Assembly (NCBI GenBank): GCA_025991245.1
Contig: BQMJ01000011.1
Coordinates: forward strand, 1-64,000
Length of the DNA stretch: 64,000 bases
Direction: 5' to 3'
DNA from: Galdieria partita
Taxonomy: Eukaryota; Rhodophyta; Bangiophyceae; Galdieriales; Galdieriaceae
Made by a program: the position numbers and the translations under genes. The notes under the pieces were generated by a model. It did no database searches. It was not told the DNA's origin and saw nothing but the letters and a program-made list of their open reading frames with translations. Positions 57,120 through 64,000 of the stretch are shown in pieces. Position 1 is the stretch's first letter; each line of letters starts with the position of its first letter.

Positions 57120-58179
57120 ATGTTCAACGCATTGGTGTCTTTGATATTATTTTGTACACTTTGGTGCAAACTATATAATCTTGGCATACAAGTACAAAGG
57201 CAGTCCGTCGAGTCAAACTCTGGAAACAGGGATAGAATTGACTATGACTTGAATCTACCAAAGTTGACTTTTGAAGACAAGGTCACTTGGCGGGCTCAAG
57301 TTGACGAAACACCAAAGAAACAAAAAGATTGCGCATATTCCACAAAGACTGATGACATAAGAGGAACAGCAAGAACATCCACTGCTACTAGAAAAATACA
57401 ACAGTCAACTTCTTTTAAGGATGGTGGTAAAATTAGAAAACCTCAGACACAAAGAAGGAAGCATAAAGTTGAATCAATGGAGAAAAGAAATAAGAATGAG
57501 ACTATACCACTTTCAAAAAGGCTTCGTGCAATTTTGGAAGAATTAGAAGAGGACGACAGGAAAGAAGAAACAAAGTCTTCAGCTAACCCTGAATGGTTAC
57601 AACTTGTTCAGGTTTCCAGTCCGAAAAAAGTAGAAACACCTAGCGAGAGAAAGACACTTCAAGATGAGAGAATTAGAGTTACTCCTCCTTCTCTCAACAA
57701 GAGGAGACGTTTATTAATCAGCGACCAAAGAGGCTTGTCTTTCTTGCTTGAACCAAGTATAGTATCTCGCCATATTTATGACCAGAGAATATCAAGTCTT
57801 TATCAACAAAAAAGTATTCAGTCTGAACCTTCCGAACAAACTGAAGTTCAGAAAGAGGGATCAAACGAAGCTGCCAACGCTCATATACCTCGAGATATAT
57901 CGAAAGAACAAGTCCATCAGTCGAATTTACCTGTCGTAGATCATAAAGCAGCCAATGCCTCTGATATCCAATCAAATACAAATGTCACTGTTAACACCTT
58001 TTCTAACTTTACTCCGTCTTTTCAAGCAGCTGTTCAATCATCTCCAAGTCTACCAGGTATCGCATTTCAAAGTGGGCAAGTAAGTGAAAGTTCTATATTG
58101 AGCACTTTGCTTTTTCATCTATATTTCTTAGAATTCGCAGAGTCTTTCAAAACAGAGAAGAGTTCGACATCGTCGCTAG
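57120..58179 (+). CDS. Basic, disordered protein of unknown function
   Basis: One firm exon from 57,120 to 58,079 plus a short one at 58,132-58,179 after a 52-nt intron with a strong GTAAGTG donor. An additional in-frame intron (about 57,135-57,194) may remove the hydrophobic stretch just after the first codons; without it the protein starts with a 20-residue hydrophobic run. The remainder is Ser/Lys/Glu/Gln-rich and low in hydrophobics with several basic patches (TQRRKHKVE, KRRRLL), so probably nuclear and unstructured. It could instead be the N-terminal part of the following hemerythrin-domain protein: the two are co-oriented and only 85 bp apart. AATAAA-like signals at about 58,185-58,200 favour two genes. 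Confidence 0.5.
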
Positions 58180-58264
58180 TTGCAATAAAACGAATAAATA
58201 AGTGTAGGATTTCAAAGTGATTTGCTCATTTGGAATTTTGCCATAGTTCAGAAGCGCGTTGTTA

Positions 58265-60311
58265 ATGTTTAGTACTGGAGTGCACTTTTATGAACAGAGT
58301 CCGTATATCGGTTCGTTGAACGATGATTCTTGTTCTTCTGACACTCAAAATGGTTGGAGGTGGGAACTATTCTCCGGAAAGGTTATAAAACAACCGTCCC
58401 CAGCACAAGTCTCGTCTTCCTCAGACCCAGAATGTAGTACGACAGCGGAAGAAACTTCAGAGTTCGAAGCACCTTTTGTATGGGACAACTCAATTGTTAG
58501 TCTACAAGTTGAGTTGAAACAGCCATTATTATTTGACGCAGAACGAAATGAGTTTAGTTGGCTAAAGGCATGGAGATTGCCAGAAATCAGAGTACTTTTA
58601 AAGAGGACCCTAGAGCCTTGGAAAGAAAGTACGATTAAAGTTTTGCTTGTTTGTGCAAGTAATACGTGGCCTTTTTTTGAACAAGTAAAGTTGCTTGGAG
58701 ACTGCAGTGCTCAGGCGGTTGGTGGGGAGTGTCGTTTTCCACGTTTACGTTTAACAACAACTAGTAGTAGCCTTTGCGGGCGCAAGTTTCATATTGTAAT
58801 TGCAATATTTTCATCAACAGCAAAGTGCGAAGCTGCTTTAATTTCTACTGGTTTTGCAGTATATTCAAGAAGTCAACCTGAGAAAACCAAGAAACGAGCC
58901 CACTTGACAAGTCCTGAAAACTCGGAGAAGTCCCTTACTAGTCGTTTGTTCTCCCCCGATTTATTTGAGAAAGAGTTTATTAAAAAGGTGAGTTTATTGC
59001 ATATCGAAATTGGCTTCCGAGTGACAATCTACAATTTTACCAGTTTCGGGCACAAGGTCAAGAAGCAGTAGATGAAGTTATAGACAACTCCATACTTGGT
59101 CTCGTTCGTTATTTTCAAGCAACAAACATACGCCATAAATGTAGGAATCCTCTTTTCCTTGCCATTCGATTTTCCAAGGTTTTAGCTATTTCCAGGGACT
59201 CTACCATTCTTCCGATAGAGAATGAAGATTGCTATTGGTCCTTGTTTCAGGCTCTTGGTTTGTATCATCCTGTGGCAGCATTGGAAGTACCTTTGTCGAT
59301 ACATACTTCTCCTTCGGGAACTCCTGTTTGGTTCCTGTCGATTCGTGAACCTCAAAATATGACTTTGGAAGTAAGGAAATTTGTTGTTGAAAATGTCGGA
59401 ACTTCCAGTTTAGGCCATGTTGGTTTTGCAAACGATATGTCACTTCTTCCTGTTAGATTTAAGACGTTGGATAATATACAACAACTGAAGAGAGTCTATG
59501 AAAAGATGTTCATATTAGAAAGTCGCTTATCCAATGTTGGCCGAGTGAAATTGTCCATAGAAAACAATGAAAATGTCACTGGTAAATTATCAAGTCATGA
59601 GTTGGAGGAGTCCTTGTCGGAAGTGGAAAACAATTCCCATGGAAAGAGTCCAAGTTCCGAATCTGCTGTATCTGAGAGGAACTTGAATGGACAAGATGAC
59701 TTTGCTAGTTCATTTTTTGACCTTTATCGCGAGCCTTGTAATGCAGAGACCAATCAGCCTTCATTTCATGAACACATTTCTAGAGACTTTATTTGTTGGT
59801 TCCAACAACTACACAAAGATTTGAGAAAGAGTCTAGAGAAGATGAATCATTATTCCTCTCAACTTGTAATGAAGCCTAACGTGGAGTCCTTTCAAGAGTT
59901 GAAAACCGTTTGTGACCGTTTTCGTCGCTCCCTTAGAATTCACTCTTTTATTGAGGATCATACTTTATTTTATGAAATTGGAAAGCGGTTACCTGGACTC
60001 GTAGAAGCGTATCATGTAAGTGAAATTACTTGTGTATGTTTATTGCTTTAATCCATTTGTAGTTGGATCATAATATGGAAAGTGGAGAGGTGAAGGCTAT
60101 CGTTGACATGGTTAATACTTTTGATCCACAATATGCAGGAGATCTGTTTCTTCGTATCACAGGGTTTTCTTCTCAATTTCTGTTTCATATGGAAAAGGAA
60201 GAAGAACACTTAGTTCCGCGATTGTTGAATGTCATGACATCTGAAGAGCTTTCCGATTTATTTGTGCGCTTGAGAAATGAAATTGCAAGCTTGGAAGTAA
60301 ATAGTGAATAA
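58265..60311 (+). CDS. Protein with C-terminal hemerythrin (HHE) domain and novel N-terminal region
   Basis: Three exons: 58,265-58,987, 59,044-60,015 and 60,063-60,311; introns of 56 and 47 nt; 647 residues. The last ~140 residues fit an HHE four-helix iron-binding domain: SRDFICWFQQLHKDLRKSL, LRIHSFIEDHTLFYEIG, then across the last intron AYHLDHNMES and FLFHMEKEEEHLVPRL, giving the expected H...HxxxE/D...H...HxxxEH ligand pattern. The N-terminal ~450 residues contain a globular, beta-looking region (WRWELFSGKV, CGRKFHIVIAIFSS, FAVYSRSQPEKTKKR), loosely like a DNA-binding immunoglobulin-fold factor, but I cannot assign it. HHE domains sense iron or oxygen in BRUTUS and FBXL5; a similar role here is conjecture. 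The start is the first ATG in this frame. Confidence 0.65.
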
Positions 60312-60454
60312 GAGAGTTTGAGACGCCCAAAATGGTTATACGTATTTGTTGGTTTGTATTTGTGTATGTTGTTTTATTTCGTTGAAAAGTTGTGTAATGA
60401 ATGATATTTTGGGTTGTTGTGACAGGAATATAACCGGGTTGTATAAACATTATT

Positions 60455-61729
60455 TTATTTGTTTCCAATCAATTGTTCATTGGATAATTTTTTGGTTCCA
60501 CTTAAAGCACCCAATACCAACAACTCTCGTTGCAAAGCTTGAAGCATATGTCGAATAGCAAATACTGAACGTACTGTATCCCAACCTGCATTTCTCAACT
60601 CTGCAATGGCCTTCATAGAAAATGCAGTTTGTAAAACTTGAATCCAAAAAGGAAATGCAGACGCCGACCAATCCGCCTCGTGCAGTCTACTTATTCCTAC
60701 TTTTAGAGCTACGTTGGAAAGTTCTTCCAACGAACAAATATAAGGCAACCGATAGGCTTCATAAATGGAATACAATATTGCACGTTCCTCATCTGATAGT
60801 GGAGGAGGACACTTGCGATGACACCAGACTAACATAGCTAACTTACCATCGGGTTTTAAGACGCGACACAATTCTGATAGAAACAAATATTTATCAGCCA
60901 TATGTTCGCCTGATTCCAAACTCCATACAATATCAAATGAATGATCGGAAAATGGAATGTGATGTGCATCTGCCATGATAAGTTCCACTCGTCCTTCCAA
61001 GTCTTGCTCTTTGGTTAACAAGTTTCCACGCTCAACTTGTGCCTTACTAAGGGTAATACCTGTAACGTGAATGCTTTGATACTTTTTAGCCAAATAACGT
61101 GCAGCACCACCAATTCCACAGCCAACATCTAATACACGAACAACTGAACTCTTCGATAACAAGTCATCCAACTCTGCAAACTTCCAAAGCTCTTCAATCA
61201 TATCCTCTTGAGCACGAATGCGATCCTTTTTTTCGTTACCTGCTTCTCCATAATACCCATGATGCATATGTTCTCCCCATAACGTTTCCCACAAAGAAGA
61301 TCTTGTATCATAAAAGGTGGCAATAGCTGGACTTATATCTATAACTGAAGGTCTCTTACGAACGAATCGCTTTCTGACTAGAAACCTTTTTCTCCACCAT
61401 AAAGCAATCACAACAAGAACAGCAAAAACAGCAGCAACAACATAAAAGCGATAGCTCCATTTCCACCCACGTGAATGATGCTGAGGAGCTGCAACAAAAT
61501 TCTGAGTCAATCGAGACAATTGGACTCCACCATTCACAGTAGCTGAAGTGCTGATACGACATCCAACTTGATAGCTTCCGACAAATCTAGAGAGTGGATG
61601 TCTTCCTTTTGGAGAACGCATATATCTCAACCAACCGTTGAAATATGTTTTATTTGTCGATCTCCATATAGTCCGAAAAGTACAGTTGGGAAGTTGCCAA
61701 CACAACACAAAACCAATCATGTCACACAA
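60455..61729 (-). CDS. VTE4: Gamma-tocopherol C-methyltransferase (VTE4)
   Basis: Single exon, 424 residues. The domain begins with ATFYDTRSSLWETLWGEHMHHGYY, in which LWExxWGEHMHHGYY is diagnostic for tocopherol and related methyltransferases; the SAM-binding motif is VLDVGCGIGGAARYLA (about 199-214), followed by ITLSKAQVERG, VELIMADAHHIPF, FDIVWSLESGEHM and LKPDGKLAMLVWC. It adds the 5-methyl group to gamma-tocopherol (vitamin E). Before the domain lie a basic leader and one strong transmembrane helix (about 94-111) with a basic patch, suggesting a plastid envelope or thylakoid anchor. Divergent from riboflavin synthase with just 44 bp between starts. Confidence 0.9.
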   Translation of the reverse strand: MCDMIGFVLCWQLPNCTFRTIWRSTNKTYFNGWLRYMRSPKGRHPLSRFVGSYQVGCRISTSATVNGGVQLSRLTQNFVAAPQHHSRGWKWSYRFYVVAAVFAVLVVIALWWRKRFLVRKRFVRKRPSVIDISPAIATFYDTRSSLWETLWGEHMHHGYYGEAGNEKKDRIRAQEDMIEELWKFAELDDLLSKSSVVRVLDVGCGIGGAARYLAKKYQSIHVTGITLSKAQVERGNLLTKEQDLEGRVELIMADAHHIPFSDHSFDIVWSLESGEHMADKYLFLSELCRVLKPDGKLAMLVWCHRKCPPPLSDEERAILYSIYEAYRLPYICSLEELSNVALKVGISRLHEADWSASAFPFWIQVLQTAFSMKAIAELRNAGWDTVRSVFAIRHMLQALQRELLVLGALSGTKKLSNEQLIGNK

Positions 61730-61773
61730 AATCTCTTGTTGGGTTCACATAAGCGGATGGTACAGCAACTCTG

Positions 61774-62418
61774 ATGGTATTTACTGGAATTGTTGAAGAA
61801 ATAGGCAAAGTTGGCTCACTTTATAGAGAAGAATCCCATTTACTACTTTCTATTCTGGCCAAAGTAGTTTTACGAGATTTGCATATCGGAGACAGTATTG
61901 CCGTTAATGGGGTTTGTCTTACAGTGTGCAGCTTTGATGATCGCAGTTTTGTTGTTGGAATTTCTCCAGAGACTTTGAGACGAACCAATCTGGAGCAACT
62001 GAAGGAATCGAGTCCAGTGAACTTGGAAAGAGCACTATCAGCACAAGGAAGATTCGGTGGTCACATTGTTCAAGGACATGTGGATGGTGTAGGCACTATT
62101 CGCTCGATGTATCCAGAAGGAGATTCTTTGTGGTTTTGGGTGGAAACTAACAAAGAAATTGCACAGTTCGTGGTAGAGAAAGGCTACATAGCAGTAGACG
62201 GTACTAGTCTTACAGTTTGTGCCACTCAAGACTGTTCTTTTCAATTCATGCTTGTGGCCTATACACAACAACATGTAAAGTTGCTTTGTAGCTATTTGAA
62301 GCTCTCTACTTATAACTGTTCCTAGGTTATCCTTTCTCAAAAACAAATAGGTGATCAAGTCAATCTTGAGGTGGATATTTTGGGAAAGTATGTCAAGCAA
62401 TTTATTAAACAAGACTAG
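61774..62418 (+). CDS. Riboflavin synthase (alpha chain)
   Basis: Two exons, 61,774-62,274 and 62,326-62,418, 51-nt intron; 197 residues. Starts MVFTGIVEEIG, the canonical N-terminus. Two lumazine-binding barrels repeat the pattern: GDSIAVNGVCLTV / VVGISPETLRRTNL in the first and GYIAVDGTSLTV in the second, with GRFGGHIVQGHVDGVG joining them and GDQVNLEVDILGKYV after the intron. It dismutates two 6,7-dimethyl-8-ribityllumazine molecules to riboflavin. No plastid leader precedes the first Met unless an upstream exon is missed; just 44 bp separate it from the divergent VTE4 start. Confidence 0.93.
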
Positions 62419-62424
62419 TTATTA

Positions 62425-63456
62425 TCACTTTTCATTTCCTAATTTATCTTCCAATGAAGCATGTGTTTCATTCGCCACGACAGATAATAAATGCACACCA
62501 CAAAGGTCAGGAACGCTCTTCTCATTTCGCTTTCGGTTCTCTTCAGATGGATAAGCCAAAGGGCTGTTGGCAGTGCTCTCTTGAGTTAGTGGAGAAATAG
62601 AAGAATATGCAGAAAGTTGTCCAACACCAGACTGCATATGTTGTTGAGACGTGCTCCTTTTTGCTTCTCTCGCTAATTTCATAAAGTACTTTTGTAAATG
62701 AGTTCTACACTGCACCATCGATCTCGTTCCAACGTAGGTAGAAATAGCTCGCAAATCTCTGTGACCAAACTCCGCAAGAGCTTCTAAAAACAGTTTATGT
62801 TCTTCTGGTGACCAATATCTTGATTGTCCTCCCTTGTTCGTTGCAGTTTTGGATTTCTTCCTCGTTTCTTTGCTTTCTTCCATATCCGAATGAAACATGC
62901 CGTCATCTTTATTTGCATCTTGAGTGTCAGATGACTGTATTTGACCCATAACTGTAGGTCCAAACACACATTTGGGGCATCCATCTAACACTTGACTGCA
63001 ATGTGAACAATACATCAGTTCACCATTCACGCCTCCCAATCTCTGACAAGAACAACGTCCCTTTGCATGAGCTGCTGCTGCTGCTGCTGCCCCTGCTCGG
63101 AGTCTATCCATTTCCACCCTTGCTTTGGAAAGTTCACTTTCCAAATGAACTGCGTAACTTTGCAGCTTCAGTAGTTGCTCATGTAGTGATTCTATTTGAG
63201 CTGCTGCACAACAGGTACCGTTGGATAGTCTTCGTCGTTTCTCACACTGAGTTATAGAGGCTTGACCTATCTCCGATGAAAACGACTGCTGAGCTGAAAT
63301 CATATCGTTTGTTTCTTCTCTTTGTGTAGAAGCCGTGCTTTCGTTTTTCACCGACGGCTTTGTTGTAGATAGAACCAAGTCTGTCTCTTCCCTAGCTTCC
63401 TCCACTTGTGTACTAGCGTGTGAGGAGATGGGTTGCTTTGTATCCATTATACGCAA
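62425..63456 (-). CDS. SHAQKYF-type MYB-like DNA-binding protein with Cys-rich motif
   Basis: Single exon, 343 residues (a second Met three codons on is equally likely). A single MYB repeat at about 213-258 (RYWSPEEHKLFLEALAEFG ... VGTRSMVQCRTHLQKYF) with the third-helix THLQKYF variant of the plant SHAQKYF class, which includes circadian CCA1/RVE-type regulators. N-terminally there is a predicted coiled coil (about 86-122), an Ala run coded by a GCA/GCT-type trinucleotide tract, and a Cys cluster C135-x-C137-x12-C150-x2-C153-x6-C160-x2-C163 that could bind Zn. Target genes unknown. Its stop lies 6 bp from the convergent riboflavin synthase stop. Confidence 0.8.
   Translation of the reverse strand: MRIMDTKQPISSHASTQVEEAREETDLVLSTTKPSVKNESTASTQREETNDMISAQQSFSSEIGQASITQCEKRRRLSNGTCCAAAQIESLHEQLLKLQSYAVHLESELSKARVEMDRLRAGAAAAAAAHAKGRCSCQRLGGVNGELMYCSHCSQVLDGCPKCVFGPTVMGQIQSSDTQDANKDDGMFHSDMEESKETRKKSKTATNKGGQSRYWSPEEHKLFLEALAEFGHRDLRAISTYVGTRSMVQCRTHLQKYFMKLAREAKRSTSQQHMQSGVGQLSAYSSISPLTQESTANSPLAYPSEENRKRNEKSVPDLCGVHLLSVVANETHASLEDKLGNEK
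63072..63092. repeat. Trinucleotide microsatellite (GCT/GCA) in MYB gene
   Basis: Five or six GCT repeats on the plus strand, encoding the poly-Ala run (about residues 122-129) between coiled coil and Cys cluster. Likely to vary in length between strains. Confidence 0.7.
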
Positions 63457-63516
63457 AGGATACGAATATATTTAGGAGAAAAAGCTCTGTCGGTATCCTT
63501 GGTCGATAAAAGTTCG

Positions 63517-63800
63517 TTACGTTGCTCGTCTTGAAAACACCAGTAAGCGTTTTTGGCCCTAAAATAATAAACTCAATAATAAAGTGCAAGTTTAAAATAA
63601 AATGTGCATCACACAGGTAGGGCAACAATCAAGGGGATGTCTTTGCCAAGTGGGCCGAGGAAAGAAGAAGCAATCGAAGATGGAGATTGGAATGCTTCCA
63701 GGTCGAGGATTCTACTTTTGAGGGTGCGTAAGTCCCCTGAGAAAATTTTTCCCAGACTGGACAATCCTTCTTCTTTGGATACTGTGAAATCTGCTATCAT
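63517..63800 (-). CDS. Small protein, possible proteasome assembly chaperone 3 (PSMG3)-like
   Basis: Two exons, 63,800 down to about 63,621 and about 63,560-63,517, joined by a ~60-nt intron (GTGTGATGC donor, TTATTTTAG acceptor); about 74 residues from MIADFTVSKEE. The frame stays open upstream to about 63,860, so another exon may lie before it. The C-terminal PLGKDIPLIVALPGQKRLLVFSR is reminiscent of the L-L-G-x-D-x-P-L-I-H-V-F-A-x-x-L-V-x-F-V-S end of PSMG3. The likeness is short and the call is tentative. A plus-strand frame over the same bases (63,604-63,810) looks like its shadow. Confidence 0.35.
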
Positions 63801-63818
63801 CACAACTTGATAGCGCAC

Positions 63819-64000
63819 TATCTTCTCTGTTCCCTTTTCAACACATATGATAACTCAACAAGTTCCTTTGGGATTCAATACTACTGCTAATATAACTTTT
63901 TATTTTCACACTCAAAACACACAACAAAAAAAACACTTTGACAGTAGAATACTTCCTCCTCTCTTTACATTTGTTTTCGACCGGCTTTCAAGTCCTCTTT
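63819..64000. other. Right edge of window, nothing recognised
   Basis: AT-rich sequence with no supported gene in the last 180 bp; a gene on either strand may begin just outside. Confidence 0.4.

Noticed and set aside
44000-64000. tRNA or other small RNA genes
   Set aside because: I looked for B-box-like GGTTCGAATCC patterns with matching stems and found none that hold; a covariance-model scan would be needed to exclude split or permuted tRNAs, which occur in this algal class.
1-64000. CRISPR array
   Set aside because: The only regular short repeats are telomeric; no repeat-spacer pattern is present and the genome is eukaryotic.

Overview
The window looks like the left end of a chromosome from a unicellular red alga of the Cyanidiophyceae, most likely a Galdieria-type genome. 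This is an inference from: nuclear genes with very short introns (22 reconstructed here, 44-56 nt); AT-rich and otherwise compact coding; algal genes such as a gamma-tocopherol methyltransferase and a nuclear SufD; and a cluster of multicopy P-loop ATPase genes like the 'archaeal ATPase' families reported as expanded in Galdieria. No species call can be made without a database search.

Layout. (1) 1-655: terminal telomeric array, C-rich strand, mixing a 10-nt and an 11-nt repeat. (2) About 630-12,333: non-coding subtelomere built of three tandem copies of a ~4.5-kb unit (about 630-5,100, 5,100-9,620, 9,620-12,333). Each unit starts at a telomere-like remnant. Unit 1 carries an ~0.85-kb inversion; unit 3 carries an extra ~0.33 kb with a tiny inverted piece at its edge. 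(3) About 12.7-20.1 kb: a fossil virus-like element with a tyrosine-recombinase-like gene, several small membrane proteins and a block of large beta-rich structural-type proteins. (4) 20.1-40.9 kb: a gene-poor accessory zone with two related families of P-loop NTPases: family A at 23.4-25.6 (+), 33.6-34.6 (-, degenerate) and 37.1-39.3 kb (+); family B at 27.1-29.3 (+) and 30.0-32.1 kb (-). They are spread by direct and inverted segmental duplication with shared flanking DNA. (5) From 40.95 kb to the end: a dense housekeeping core.

Core genes in order: a carbonyl-reductase-type SDR, transaldolase, mitochondrial VDAC porin, queuosine salvage glycosylase (QNG1), an RBM26/27-like RNA-binding protein, an AhpD-like protein lacking its redox pair, mitotic cyclin B, ETF alpha subunit, a BUD22/SRFBP1-like ribosome-biogenesis factor, Tim8-type small Tim, a CPA1 Na+/H+ exchanger, SufD, a disordered basic protein, a hemerythrin-domain protein, gamma-tocopherol methyltransferase, riboflavin synthase, a SHAQKYF-type MYB protein and a possible small proteasome-assembly-like protein at the right edge. 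Several pairs are divergent over 44-163 bp or convergent with as little as 6 nt between stops.

Exon structures were worked out by hand from GT/AG sites, reading-frame continuity and family conservation; most are firm because the joined frame restores a conserved motif and a length divisible by three.
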